64,000 nt of DNA from Aureobasidium sp. EXF-3400 (lineage: Eukaryota > Ascomycota > Dothideomycetes > Dothideales > Saccotheciaceae): assembly GCA_024195585.1 (NCBI GenBank), contig SWBL01000068.1, positions 1 through 64,000 of the forward strand. Direction: 5' to 3'. A program made the position numbers and the translations under genes. Below, piece after piece: positions 41,115 to 52,052 of the stretch. Within the stretch, counting starts at the first letter, position 1. Each line of letters begins with the position of its first letter. A model generated the notes under the pieces. The model worked only from the letters and a program-made list of their open reading frames with translations, made no database searches and was not told the origin of the DNA.

Positions 41115-42020
41115 ATGAACAAGTCACTTTTCCTATCCCTGCCGGTAGAGATACGAGACCATATTTACAGCTACGTTCTAATTGGCATCGGTCCATCTCG
41201 TCACAAAGCCACACGCTGTGGTCCAGCATACTACATCCATGACTTCTGTTTGCGACCTTCACCAGCTGCTCGCACAATGAGATATCCGGATATCCAGGCT
41301 ATAACAGCACGCGACCATCCCCTTCTAAACACTTGCCATCAAATCGCCAACGAGGGCTTCGACTTGTTTCTGAGCAATAACGAATTCATTCAGGATATCC
41401 TTGTAACCAGTCTGACCACCTCTGCCTGCAAATTTCTGAGTCTGTTTATCAAAGGCATTGGAGAGAGATTACATCTAGTCCGGCGAATGGGACTCGCCAT
41501 CGAGGAACCCGATGAAGATCTGCTCGCGAAACTCATCGATTGGCTAATCATGGTTGGGATCGCGGAGAGGATAAGGACTGGCGTTATGATCTTGCGGGTC
41601 AAAGTCACACGGCCAACAAAATCGCCCCCACTCTTCTCACCTATGGGAGAGTCTTGGACCATCGCACCAAAAGACGAAAATCTGATGGTGCTGAATATTA
41701 TTGTTGGTGATGAACGAGCTTCGTGGACAGAGTTCGAGAAGAGTAAGGAGCTTGACTGGGAGGGTCGTCAATGTGGGACGGACAGAGTGCTCAGTTCATG
41801 TCGTGCTGCAGGTATGGAAAGTGTGAAAGATCGAGAAAAGGCATGGCGGGAAGAGAGAAGAGTTTGGTGGGAAGAAACCTGGCAGACAATGAGGGACAAG
41901 TATCAGGGCTGGTTGGAAGTGATGGGTGATCTAAAGCACAGGCCGAAAGTCGTCGTAGGTTGTGGCGACGAGGACATGGGTGTGCGAAGATCGAGGATAG
42001 GACACACCCAAACGGGTTGA
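41115..42020 (+). CDS. Fungal protein with N-terminal LPxEIR motif, 301 aa
   Basis: A single exon from the ATG at 41115. The N-terminus LFLSLPVEIRDHIYSYVLIG followed by PLLNTCHQIANEGFDLFLSNNEF is the pattern seen in the gene at 28461-29066 and in expanded fungal families with F-box-like or 2EXR starts. The C-terminal 110 residues are charged and helical, with many Trp and Arg (WREERRVWWEETWQTMRDK). No catalytic motif. Function unknown; possibly protein interaction. Confidence 0.72.
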   Translation: MNKSLFLSLPVEIRDHIYSYVLIGIGPSRHKATRCGPAYYIHDFCLRPSPAARTMRYPDIQAITARDHPLLNTCHQIANEGFDLFLSNNEFIQDILVTSLTTSACKFLSLFIKGIGERLHLVRRMGLAIEEPDEDLLAKLIDWLIMVGIAERIRTGVMILRVKVTRPTKSPPLFSPMGESWTIAPKDENLMVLNIIVGDERASWTEFEKSKELDWEGRQCGTDRVLSSCRAAGMESVKDREKAWREERRVWWEETWQTMRDKYQGWLEVMGDLKHRPKVVVGCGDEDMGVRRSRIGHTQTG

Positions 42021-42583
42021 GGTATTCTTTGCCCTGAGCACCTTGCATCGTCCGCAATGCTGATGCACGTCAACATAGCAGCAGTTTTCTACAAGCGACG
42101 ACAGGGATGCAGCTCGTATCGGTAAGGCCAGTTCGTGATGCCACAAGCAAATTTGGCCCGCTCCCAAATTCAGATGCATGCTGTGGTCCAAATTGCTGAC
42201 AGTCTTCAGGCACGTAGTTTTCCAACCTCGCATGGAAATAAATTAGAGATTTGTATGCATCTTCAGTTCTCTTCCAACCATCACTCCCGAATTCACTCAT
42301 CGCAATTCGCAAACACGTTCATTTTTCGGTTTGCTCAAGCTGGAGCGTTGCATTTTGAGCGTCTGATTATACAATACGAACATTCAATATGGATATCTGC
42401 TGTGCATAATGGTATTGCGGCGAAAAAGAAAAGAGAAAACTGACTCACGGCGTTGAAGGCCAGGAATATCAGGTGACTCACTGCTGCCTAGCAGAAGCCA
42501 GCATATTTGAATCCTTCCATCACCACAATCAATCTTTTCCAAAATATCCATCTTCTTCATATCTCTGGACATCAAACTCCATC
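42021..42583. other. Intergenic, no gene recognised
   Basis: Short overlapping frames only. The metallophosphoesterase frame is open upstream from 42473 but I place its start at 42584. Confidence 0.45.
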
Positions 42584-43549
42584 ATGGATCCACAAGCCAG
42601 AATACGCTTTTTCGTCATCTCCAATACTCATGGAGAAGATCTTGCCCGTCGCCCAACCGAGCCTGTCGACGTCGTCATTCACTGCGGCGATCTCACCCAA
42701 GAATCGAAAATGTCTGAGTACAGGCAAGCGATCAAGCTATTCAAGAGCATTAACGCACCTGTCAAGCTAGTGATAGCTGGAAACCACGACTTTACGCTCG
42801 ACGATGCGTCATACCGTCAAAAACTGACCGAAGCACATTTACCGCTACCACAAGAAGACCGGACCGTACAAACCACCTACGGCGACTTTGGAGAAGCCAG
42901 AGCACTATTCGATGCCGAACGGACCGAAAACTCGGGGATAATTTTCCTAGATGAAGGAATCCACAGTATTAAACTCCATAACGGTGTTTTCTTGAGGATA
43001 TACGCCAGCCCCTTTGTCCCTTCTGAAGAAAATCACTACGGATATCCCTACGATCCACTGCCCGGCCACACCTGGGCCATCCCTTTTGATGTGGATATAG
43101 TAATCACACATTCCCCACCCAAAGGAGTATTAGATTTCAATACAAACATGAGACGAGCAGGTTGCGAGATGTTGTTTTCTGCCGTCACGAAGGCTAGACC
43201 TTTGATGCATTGTTTTGGGCATACTCATGAGGCTTGGGGGGCGAAGAAGGTTACTTGGAGGCAGGAGGAATCTAGTTACATCACTTATATGACGGCGATT
43301 GATGGGGAGAGGTCTGAGGTGATACAGAGTTTGGCCAAGCTGAGAGGTGAGAGGGCTGAAGCAAAAGAAGATGACCACCTCAGACAGAGATTAGCGGAGA
43401 CGGAAGCTAGGGGTTATTGCTATGCTGCTCCTGAGTTGCAGAAAGGCGAACAGACCTTGTTTGTTAATGCTTCTATCGAGGGAGCGGAATCGGAAGCGCA
43501 ACAGCTGCCTTGGTTGGTAGAGCTTGACTTTCCCAAGAGCGCAACATAA
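42584..43549 (+). CDS. Calcineurin-like metallophosphoesterase, 321 aa
   Basis: A single exon from the ATG at 42584 (MDPQARIRFFVIS). The blocks of the two-metal phosphoesterase fold are in order: FVISNTHGED (motif I), VVIHCGDLTQ (GD), VIAGNHDF (GNHD), IVITHSPPKGVLD (H) and HCFGHTHEAWG (GHxH). In motif I the usual Asp of DxH is Asn (SNTH, codon AAT near 42626), which removes a metal ligand. Relatives in fungi and animals (UPF0046/MPPED-like) hydrolyse phosphodiesters or phosphoproteins. The substrate is unknown, and activity may be weak if the Asn is real. It is convergent with the next gene, 131 bp apart. Confidence 0.88.
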   Translation: MDPQARIRFFVISNTHGEDLARRPTEPVDVVIHCGDLTQESKMSEYRQAIKLFKSINAPVKLVIAGNHDFTLDDASYRQKLTEAHLPLPQEDRTVQTTYGDFGEARALFDAERTENSGIIFLDEGIHSIKLHNGVFLRIYASPFVPSEENHYGYPYDPLPGHTWAIPFDVDIVITHSPPKGVLDFNTNMRRAGCEMLFSAVTKARPLMHCFGHTHEAWGAKKVTWRQEESSYITYMTAIDGERSEVIQSLAKLRGERAEAKEDDHLRQRLAETEARGYCYAAPELQKGEQTLFVNASIEGAESEAQQLPWLVELDFPKSAT

Positions 43550-43680
43550 ACGAAGAGACTTCTTGTCAAAATGGCACAAAAACAAATGCATTCTGAAAAA
43601 GGGTCGATGGAGAGACACAAACAAAAAAACGTCCATTGCCTCACTGCAGACCTCGTGCCGCCTTCTTCGCCATACCTTTC

Positions 43681-45051
43681 CTATTCCACCTTTCCAAGCG
43701 CAGCTTCAGCACCAGCACTCTGACTCCTCTTCAACTGCCCTACAACCTTTCCCTCCTCCTCCTCCTCCTCCTCCTCCTCCTCCGTCTTCTCCAAACTTCT
43801 ATTCGCCTTCGCAGACCCTTCAAGACCATCCAATAAAGCCTTATTCGTTCCTGGAATCCTCATTTCAAAAGTATCTCTGACGACCGCGTATTCGTGATAG
43901 CCTAACCTGGCTATGGGTTCTGTTTTCTTGATGTCGATTTTGCCGTCGGTGAGCACGTTGTCGGCGATGTGGACGGCGAGGACGCGGCCGATGACGATAT
44001 CGACCTGTTTTGTGTTATTTGTCGTCAGTACTTTGCTTCTTATTGCCATAAAGATGAAAGAAAAAAGAAGCCAGAAGGTGAGGAAAAGAAAAAGGGGGCC
44101 AAAAAGAAGAAAAATGCAAAACACATACAGTACCCATAGGCGGATTCCCAGGCAACTCGATAACCCTGTCAAAAGCACATTCAAACCTCACCGGACTGTC
44201 CTTGACCAATTTCACCGGTATCTTTCTCGCATCTTCTTTCTCCAACCCGGCGGCAACAAACTCATCTTCGCCGGGATCCAATTGTTGAGCTGTGATATTG
44301 ACCTCTTCTCGCAAAGCATAAGTTGCCAGATTCCAAGCAAAGAAGCCGGTTTCTTGGGCATTGTTGACGGTGTCTTTACGGTGACCGAGGGGGGTGCGAT
44401 TGGATGAGAATAGCACGTAAGGGGGATCGAAGGTGAGGTTAGTGAATTGGGAGTAGGGGGCTAGGTTATCGTGGCCAGAGGAAGAGCGGGTAGAGATCCA
44501 GCCGATGGGTCTAGGGACTACGCAAGCCTTTTTTTCATGAGGCGTCAGTATCTAGGGTTGAGAATTGTAACAGAAGAGATGGTGAAGGGGGTAAGGAGGG
44601 CGTGTATGACATGAGATATTGAGGATCGAGTGACTTTTCTTCTATGCTTTTTTTTTTTTTCAGAACGCAAAAACGATGCGCCCAGTAAAGGTATTGTGAA
44701 AACTCAGAGTGCTGTTTTCTGTTGGCCAGACTGCATGCTTGGAGAGGCAATAGTAAGATGACCTCTCTCTTCCCTGGTTTCATATCTACCAATCTCTCGT
44801 CAACCATCAACATGAAAACATGCAGTCATGAAAATGCGGATTTCATTGGGTTAAGTCGTGCAGATTCATAGAAAGCAGTAATAGCGACCAATCCCGCAGG
44901 ACGACTTCTGAAACCTAAAAGCATTCTTGCATTGATACATGCTGAGATTGGAGAAAGAGAGCAATTGCGGAGACGAATAGATACAAGTGAAGTTGCTTAC
45001 CTTGAAAGGGTCATATGGCAACCCATGATCAGTGCCAGTCTCGTAAAACAT
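43681..45051 (-). CDS. Flavin-reductase-like FMN-binding protein, 257 aa
   Basis: Three exons (45051-45001, 44527-44129, 44004-43681) with a 473-nt first intron and a 124-nt second. The joined product begins MFYETGTDHGLPYDPFK/ACVVPRPIGWIS, then DNLAPYSQFTNLTFDPPYVL and TPLGHRKDTVNNAQETGFF, the N-terminal signature of the flavin reductase-like/FMN-binding split-barrel family. The middle continues to GNPPMGT/VDIVIGRVLAVHIAD. The first intron's acceptor is a run of A ending in AG rather than a pyrimidine tract, so that junction is slightly uncertain, but it restores the conserved sequence. The C-terminus has ten consecutive Glu encoded by a trinucleotide repeat. Probably an NAD(P)H:flavin oxidoreductase or FMN carrier; substrate unknown. 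Confidence 0.85.
43752..43783. repeat. (CTC)n trinucleotide repeat in coding sequence
   Basis: About ten CTC/CCT units on the plus strand encode the Glu run near the C-terminus of the flavin-reductase-like protein. Length changes would stay in frame. Confidence 0.9.
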
Positions 45052-45657
45052 GATAGATTTTGTGGTTAACAGAAGGTTGAAATAATCAGAATGAGAGTGC
45101 CTAGAGTATGTGATTTTTTATTGGGTTTGTCGTAGTTGTTACAGGGTAGGGCAGATCCTCTGCCGAACTGCCGAAGCCTACCCGAGTTATTTGCCGAAAG
45201 TACCTAATTATCAAGTCGTATTTATCCACTTCCTATCAAGCATGCTTTCGGTCTGATGAAGATCGCAAGGAGAGGTGTGAATGAGATGCCGTTGCTGAGG
45301 AAGGATACACGTGTTAATGTTTGGCCTTGATATGATTTGTCATTATGATTCTCTAGGCCCTAAAATCCAGCTGATCGTGATCCGACTCCATAGTACCAAT
45401 GTTGCAGCAGTCCAATTTGATGCGTCGCTAGGTCGGTCCTGAATTTTCCAAGCGCTGGGCAGTCCTTGGGTGTGGGCCACTGTGAGTAGAGGGCATTCTC
45501 AGAGTCAGGCTACTCTGGCGACAGTGCTCTCAACAAGGCCTTTGGTATCGGACTAGAGTTGCGGCCTGGGGCAGTTCCCTCTCCCTTTCAGGAAATCAGC
45601 CATCCCTGTATGCTTCCTTCTCCGTTGTTTGGCAGTTTATTTCCATCCCTCTCGCCC
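45052..45657. other. Intergenic, no gene recognised
   Basis: Upstream region of the flavin-reductase-like gene and 3' flank of CSL4. No gene or repeat seen. Confidence 0.45.
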
Positions 45658-46251
45658 TCAGACAGGCTTAGCAACCTTTCTCAGCTCCGTCTTTCCACCA
45701 TTGACCTCCCTCATCTCCTTCCAACTAACCGGCACCATCTGCTCACCTCCCTCACTAACCGCCAACACAACACCAAACTCATTCTTCGCCGTGCTTGCAA
45801 AATAACTCCTTTCGTCTCCAAGACTGATAACCACACCCCTCACAATATCGCCGACTCTGAAACTTTCGTTTACTTTGACTTTGTCGATTTCAGTGGCGCG
45901 GATGTCTTGCTGGCGGATGATGGCTGAGAAGGGTTCGCGTAGTACGAGTGTGCCTGTGGGACCAAGGGCGAGGATGTCGAGGGTGGCTTGACGGGGGTTT
46001 GTGCGTGTGATGCGGCCGAGGATGATGTCGTTGACAGATGGAAGAGCAGCTGTGTATGAGGTCGATGGGGATGTAGATGAAGATACGCTGACAGCAGGCG
46101 AGGGTGTTTTCTTGGAGGGTGCGGCGCTCGTGACAGGGCCTGCGAGACTGGCGTGGATTGTAGAGGCGAAGACGTGTGAGCCTGTGCTAGGAGTGTGTGT
46201 CGATGTGGCTGCGAGCGAGTCGCCAGGAAGTGCGAATTGAGGGACTGCCAT
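45658..46251 (-). CDS. CSL4: Exosome cap subunit Csl4, 197 aa
   Basis: A single exon. I start at the ATG at 46251 (MAVPQFALPGDSLA) because the Csl4 N-terminal domain begins here; an in-frame ATG at 46359 would add 36 unconserved residues. After a Ser/Thr/Pro-rich linker, the S1/zinc-ribbon part appears as VNDIILGRITRTNPRQATLDI, then REPFSAIIRQQDIRATEIDKVKV, FRVGDIVRGVVISLGDERSYF and AKNEFGVVLAVSE, all typical. Csl4 is one of three S1/KH cap proteins of the RNA exosome and helps recruit RNA and cofactors in nucleus and cytoplasm. Length fits the family. Confidence 0.92.
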   Translation of the reverse strand: MAVPQFALPGDSLAATSTHTPSTGSHVFASTIHASLAGPVTSAAPSKKTPSPAVSVSSSTSPSTSYTAALPSVNDIILGRITRTNPRQATLDILALGPTGTLVLREPFSAIIRQQDIRATEIDKVKVNESFRVGDIVRGVVISLGDERSYFASTAKNEFGVVLAVSEGGEQMVPVSWKEMREVNGGKTELRKVAKPV

Positions 46252-46929
46252 TGCAATCGATGTGACGGTTGTATTTGATGCTGAACGATGTCGTGGTTGC
46301 AGCTTGACAGGTGAACAATTCTGGATGAACGAAAGTTGCGCCGGCGTTTGTTCGGACATGACCTCATCTGCTTCAGACAGGGTGCTACCTCCAACTGACG
46401 ATTGATGACTATATCAAGCTCGATCACGGTTCCTAGCCTTGTATTAAGAGTCAGGGAGGCTTAGGCATATTACTAGCTGGATCTGAGACTATTAGAGCGC
46501 GGTTCAAGTATAGTTGGTCATGGTTGTGTGTATTGAGTGATTAGGCTCGCAGCTTCACCTCGAAGCTGTGACACGCTAGAAAGATACCTCGATATCTTCA
46601 GTACAAGTTATTTGCACACGTCCAATGAGCAGTTTCTTTCTATTCATTTGTGTTCATTGATTCCAATGCCAAAAAAGAGACTACGCTGTTCATTACTAAA
46701 GCTATGTGTAGAAGAAAAAGAGGGGAAAAAAAAAAGAGGAGTCCCATCCGAATGCGTTGCTCCAGGATATCATACTTGTTTGCCGGTTCAAGGTGGCGCG
46801 CGAGTGCGAATTGGTATATCAAAAATGGACAAGGAAAGAGAAGAAAGAAAATAGTGACGCCAATGCATGCATCCGAATCGTGTTGTCATCTCAAGCCTGC
46901 GATCAGAGACGTTGCTTGATTGGTTTGCA
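46252..46929. other. Intergenic, no gene recognised
   Basis: 5' side of CSL4 and 3' flank of VAC8, A-rich around 46700-46740. No gene seen. Confidence 0.45.
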
Positions 46930-48841
46930 TCAGCCTTCAGAAAGGGCCTTCTTGTTGCCGTCGCCACTGGAGATCTCTAAACAGCGACGTGCAAGTCCGA
47001 CAACCTCGGCTTCGCCATCTTCGCTGCCCTCCTCGTTGTCGCTCTCGACTTGTCTCTCTGAAATATCTTGAACCATCTGCATGACATCTTCGGCAGAGTT
47101 GATAGTGCTGACAAGACGAGTATCGTTGCTTTCGAGCAGTTGTAGCAGAGTCCAAATAGCAATGTGCTGGAAGGTCGGATCTCCAGATGCGAGGAAACGA
47201 GACAGGTAGCCATGAATACCGCCAGAAGGAGAGTCCCAATTGGTCATGAAAATTGAGTAGTCACCAACTGAATAGGCGTCAGTAGGCACTTGAGAAGAAT
47301 CATTGAGACTTTTACCTTTGCTTGACAAGTTGCCCAGAGCAGCAGCACTGTTGCCCTGTACTTCAATACTCTCGCTCTCAGTCAAGGGGATCAAAACATC
47401 AAAGACACCGAGGCTCAACAAATGAGGCTTGAGCTCATCACTAAGGGCAAGAACAGCGATGGCAGCTGTCATCTCGCTCTGGACGTTAACCGGAACTTCC
47501 AGGACAAGCTCCTTGCACTTCTGAACGGCTCCAGCTTCTAGGACAAGTTGCTTGTTGCGGTCTGACGATGCGGCAAGATTGCGAAGGGTAGAAATGGCGT
47601 GACATTGAATCTCTTCGTTGTCGGTGCTTCCGAGAAGATGGACCAGAGGCTTGAGGAAGCCGGCATCAATGATAGGTGATTCGTTCATGGGGTGGATGGA
47701 GATGTTGCGGATACAGGCGACGGCTGAGAGGATGAGGGGCAGGAAGGCTGATTGGAGAAGTCGAAGGAGAGGTCCAAGACCACCATTGCGCACAATTTCG
47801 AGCTGGTATTTCTCATCCGAAGCAAGGTTTCGCAGGGCAAGAGCTGCCTGACATTGCACCTTGGGAGCATGACCGTCCATGAGGTTGACTAGTGACTGCA
47901 CGAGGCGGGGCTCGGTCTGGGCGAGGCGCTTGCGGTTTGAAGCATCGACGGCGATGTTACTGAGAGCAGTTGTGCAGTAGTACTGAACGTCAGTATCGGG
48001 CGAAGTAAGCAGGTGGACGAGGACGGGGATAGCGCCAGCGTTGACAAGCTGTTGTCTGTTGTCATCTGCGGAGGGTTAGCTCTAGGTAAGTCCATGTAGA
48101 GCAGCTGAGTAATACCTGAATGAGTCATGTTCAAAAGAGCGCCAGTAGCATTCCGTTGGACGCGCATGTCCTTTGACTTTGCCAGCCTCGTCAACGGAGC
48201 CAGGGCACCAGAGCGAGCAATCTTTGCCTTGTTGTCTTCGTGAGTAGCCAAGTTTGTGATGCAACCAACGGCATTGCATTGTACTTCGACGTTAGTCGAG
48301 TTCATCTGCCTGATTAGCGGTTGGAGACCACCAAGTTGGACGATAAGTATCTTGTTGTGTGCTATGAGGATGTGTCAGTCATTATACCATCTAACGAATA
48401 GTCGTGACGTAAGTACCATCAACAGCGAGGTTGCCCAGAGCGGCACTAGCGGCTCTTTGCACTTCAATATCGCTACTTTCGAGAAGAAACAGTATAGGCT
48501 CGAGGGTGTTCTTGTCAACAGCGCGCACATCTACGACATGATTCATCAGCATGAGGGTTGGCATGACTTATGGTGAGTGTCAACGCACCTCGCTCGGTGA
48601 TTTCGGCAAAGGTCAGGCTGGCACTTCGTTGCAGGTCGATGTTATGTGAGTAGACCAGTGTGCTCAGGGCATTGAGGGGACCACCAGTGAAGAAGTCGGT
48701 CTCTTGTCTGTTTTCGAGGAAGTCCAGCAAGTCGGTGACTGCTTCACGCTCGCTGTCTGCCAGGACGTTCTCATAGTCGACAGTGTTGCGGCTAGTACAA
48801 CAGTAGAAGATGCTGGCGCAAAAGTTCTTGAGAGCTGCCAT
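46930..48841 (-). CDS. VAC8: Vacuolar armadillo-repeat protein Vac8, 566 aa
   Basis: Five exons (48841-48589, 48530-48417, 48361-48116, 48065-47316, 47267-46930) with introns of 58, 55, 50 and 48 nt, all frame-preserving. The product is an array of about a dozen armadillo repeats, e.g. [38 protein letters not shown] and [15 protein letters not shown], ending [15 protein letters not shown] with [19 protein letters not shown]. Vac8 sits on the vacuole membrane and acts in vacuole inheritance, fusion, nucleus-vacuole contacts and selective autophagy. Yeast Vac8 is N-myristoylated at Gly2; here the start is [15 protein letters not shown], with no Gly2 but cysteines that could be palmitoylated. 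The last intron is 48 nt, so its retention would not break the frame. Confidence 0.94.
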
Positions 48842-49892
48842 GGCCCTTGGGCCTGTCGAACAACAGGGCTAGGGAAGAGTGGTTGACGGCGACGAGACTG
48901 CTCGTGGGAAGGGGTCGCGAGGCGCGGAACGCTATAACATGCGGCTGGCTTGAGCTAACAGTCGAGACGTTGGATGTGCGATACGATAACAAGATGAGTC
49001 TATCTCGTGAGGTTGAGGAATGGGCAGCTGCTGAGTGGGAGCTGGTCACCGCGCATCCATCAACGACGTGATGCAGAAGCAGCCCGAGCAAGCCAGAAGA
49101 GCTCGGACGCTGCTCAACCTCCAGACCCTTGACTGCCCAATCTGGCCATGATTGCTTGCACTGGCTGATAGACTGATAACCATTCTAATATTCATTCACT
49201 GCCCACTTCCTCGAGACTCTCCCTGTCCTCTTTCACCCTTGGATGTTGTCTACCTGAGTCGCAATTCCTCCAGTCTCTGTTGTTTACACCACCGTTGTCG
49301 AGCTTCATCTCACTTGTCTCGTATCTTGGCTGCTTACCGACTTCCATCTTGGCTACTGACCGACTCCAACGACTCGGCTGCCCATCGCGTCTGACACATG
49401 ACTTGTTTCTCTTTTGCTGCACCCTCCTGACGTCGCAGATCCTCGAAACAGACCAACGTTCACCATGACCAGCCTTTTCTTCCAACAGTTCCTCTTGGAT
49501 GACGCTCCCTGTCAATCTCGCCCAGACCAATGAGAGCGCCCGCTTTGCTCATAAGGTCTATAGATAAACGTAATACTATTGTAGGTAGGATGCGGGGAGG
49601 ACATGACTCCCGTGTAGCGCAACTTTAATTCCTTCAAACCATGCCACCTTCTAGCCATCTCTATTTACCCTTGCAGGCCGACTTCGCTGCGAAAGCCTCG
49701 TGTAAATATCTTCTGACTTCATAGCCTGATCTGACAGTCCGTGTATCCTGCCATTCACGCGCAAAACCTGTCACAGAACCAGAAGCCGATTCAGGACCAA
49801 GACTTAGTTATAACTCAAGCATCCATTTAGCTGGAGCTTTCCCGAGTCGCGCGCAAAAGGTCCCCTTCCGTTGGCTGCCTGTTTACAGGGCA
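48842..49892. promoter_or_regulatory. Divergent upstream region, VAC8 / kinase
   Basis: 1051 bp between two divergent starts, pyrimidine-rich on the plus strand near 49195-49345. Frames are short and overlapping; no gene recognised. Confidence 0.45.
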
Positions 49893-51632
49893 ATGGCCAC
49901 ACCTGCTCCTTCCCACGAATTTCGAAAGCTACGACTCGACACCAAGCACGCAAACTCGTCTCAGGACCGCTTTCCTTTCGCCGCTTCCTCAGACGCCGAC
50001 CATGTCGCTTCTTCTCAATTTTCAGAGTCCGAGCTGCTCAACAATCCGGCCGCTCCCGATGAGAGCCAACACTCAACTCGTACCAGAGGCTCGTCCGTGA
50101 GTTTCAAAGAATTTGCAACTCTCGATGACGGTCGCCTGCACTCGCTCGACCAGCCTTTGTCCTCGAGGCCACCTCAACCACGCCGCCGAAGCACCCGCGA
50201 CTCGGCCATGTCAGACGAAACTGCCTCTGCTCCGGCTGCGCCCGAAGATCCTGTCAGGATAAATCCTTTCACAGGAGAACCCATACGACGACGAACGAGG
50301 AAGAGTGAGGTCGCACCACGTCTGGAGACCATTGATTCGAACGATGCCACACAATCACCTTCTTTGACGTCGGCCTCGACAGCCTCGCTGCTTAGCGAGC
50401 AGTTGAGAAGTCCCGATACACCCACCGGCTCATATTTCAACAACTCGGCCGTAATGAGCCCCTCTCCTGCTGCCAGTCCTAGTATCGCCAGTGAACCCTG
50501 GCCTATGATGTCGCGTAAGCCCACTCTATCGCGCACCGCGAGTTTGCGTAACACCAGTCGCAGATCTAGCAGGATGTCTGGCTCGTCCATGTCACCAGCC
50601 GCTCAGTTTCTTAGTGGTTGGGGCAGCAATTCTCAATCTGCCGAGCCTAAACCGGACGACGAAGGACAATCGATAGGTATCAACAACGAGTATGTCGTCG
50701 GTCGCCAAATTGGCTCGGGAGGCTTCAGTGTTGTCAAAGAGGTCATTGGTATGGACAATGACGGTCGTAGAACCAAACGCGCTGTCAAGATTGTGCGCAA
50801 GACCGTCCCCAACATCAGTGAGGTCGAGAATGACAAGGCTCAACAAGCTGTCGATTACGAGATCGGAATATGGCGCTATCTGAACCATCCTCATATCTTG
50901 CAACTTCACACGAGCTTCATCACAGACTTTGCGACCTTTTGCATAATGGATCTCGTCGAGAGCGGCTCTCTTTACGACCTCATCAACGAGCTCCGCAACA
51001 ATGGCCAGATGGGCTTGAAACCTGACCTTGCAAAGACTTACTCTCATCAGCTCGCTGCAGCGTTGAGATACATGCACGCAGATGTCAGACTGGTTCATCG
51101 TGATGTCAAGCTCGAGAACTGCCTGATTCAAATAAGACCTGAAGATGATTGCGGCAACTTGAAGCTATGCGACTTTGGTTTGGCAAGTTTTGTCGAAGGT
51201 GATGCATCCGGCATGACTGATAGCATCCGTTCACTCGACTCTGACGATAACAAGGAGCCTGCCGGTACACTCGAGTACCTTGCTCCCGAACTACTGGGTG
51301 GCTCCACTCGCAAGGATTACTCGGCAGATATCTGGGCATTTGGCGTGTGCGTTTACACTATGGTCACAGGCAAACGTCCATTCCAGCACACCATTCAATT
51401 TAAACTGGTCGAACTCATCGAGGCGGGTGATTGGAACAGGGATCTTGTTTTATCATCACCCGCCGGTCAGGTCGATGCCGAGGATATCTGTGATCTGCTT
51501 CACGGTTGCCTGAACACTGATCCGGACTTGAGATGGACCATAGCCAATGTCATGGACTGCAAATGGTTCTCTGGTCTTGTTGATGTTGCAGCCGATCCCG
51601 AATGGGAGCACGTCAACAACACGCAGACATAA
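49893..51632 (+). CDS. Serine/threonine protein kinase, CAMK-like, 579 aa
   Basis: A single exon from the ATG at 49893. Residues 1-260 are Ser/Pro/Arg-rich and disordered with many potential phosphosites. The kinase domain spans about 268-560: glycine loop IGSGGFSVVKEV, the ATP-binding Lys in RAVKIVRK, catalytic loop VHRDVKLENCL, DFG in KLCDFGLASF and APE as YLAPELL, so all key residues are present. HPHILQLHTSF and the ADIWAFGVCVYTMVTGKRPF segment suggest the CAMK/Snf1-related group. I cannot name an orthologue with confidence; its targets are unknown. It is convergent with ELP2. Confidence 0.9.
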   Translation: MATPAPSHEFRKLRLDTKHANSSQDRFPFAASSDADHVASSQFSESELLNNPAAPDESQHSTRTRGSSVSFKEFATLDDGRLHSLDQPLSSRPPQPRRRSTRDSAMSDETASAPAAPEDPVRINPFTGEPIRRRTRKSEVAPRLETIDSNDATQSPSLTSASTASLLSEQLRSPDTPTGSYFNNSAVMSPSPAASPSIASEPWPMMSRKPTLSRTASLRNTSRRSSRMSGSSMSPAAQFLSGWGSNSQSAEPKPDDEGQSIGINNEYVVGRQIGSGGFSVVKEVIGMDNDGRRTKRAVKIVRKTVPNISEVENDKAQQAVDYEIGIWRYLNHPHILQLHTSFITDFATFCIMDLVESGSLYDLINELRNNGQMGLKPDLAKTYSHQLAAALRYMHADVRLVHRDVKLENCLIQIRPEDDCGNLKLCDFGLASFVEGDASGMTDSIRSLDSDDNKEPAGTLEYLAPELLGGSTRKDYSADIWAFGVCVYTMVTGKRPFQHTIQFKLVELIEAGDWNRDLVLSSPAGQVDAEDICDLLHGCLNTDPDLRWTIANVMDCKWFSGLVDVAADPEWEHVNNTQT

Positions 51633-52052
51633 GCTTCTGTGGTGTTATACGCGCCTCTCCCCACTTTAAAAATTGCTATGCAATGTTTACGAATGGATTC
51701 TGCGCATGATTATGAAGACATGACTTGTATGTTCTGGGATGCTCACGGCGGGTTTCTGCTCATTTTTGTCATCACCCCTTTTTCGCTCTTCTCTATTCGT
51801 CTGAGCTTTCACTTCTACTCTTGATACCCCCTTTTTCTTAGATGCATTATACCAAAAACAACATTTCCTGTACTCTTAGCATTCGCTTTGTCCCCATGAC
51901 TCTTCTCAATATACAAGAATATTCATTTTCAGTCTTTGCTCGATGTTTCCCTACAAAGCTGTAAGGTGTGAAAGTCGACGGGAAAAGTTCTCTAGTATTC
52001 TTGATTTCCATTGTGTTCAAGGATTTGTACAAATCGTTTTCCGCACTCTTAT
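51633..52052. other. Intergenic between convergent genes
   Basis: 3' flanks of the kinase and ELP2 genes, T-rich near 51775-51840. No gene. Confidence 0.5.
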
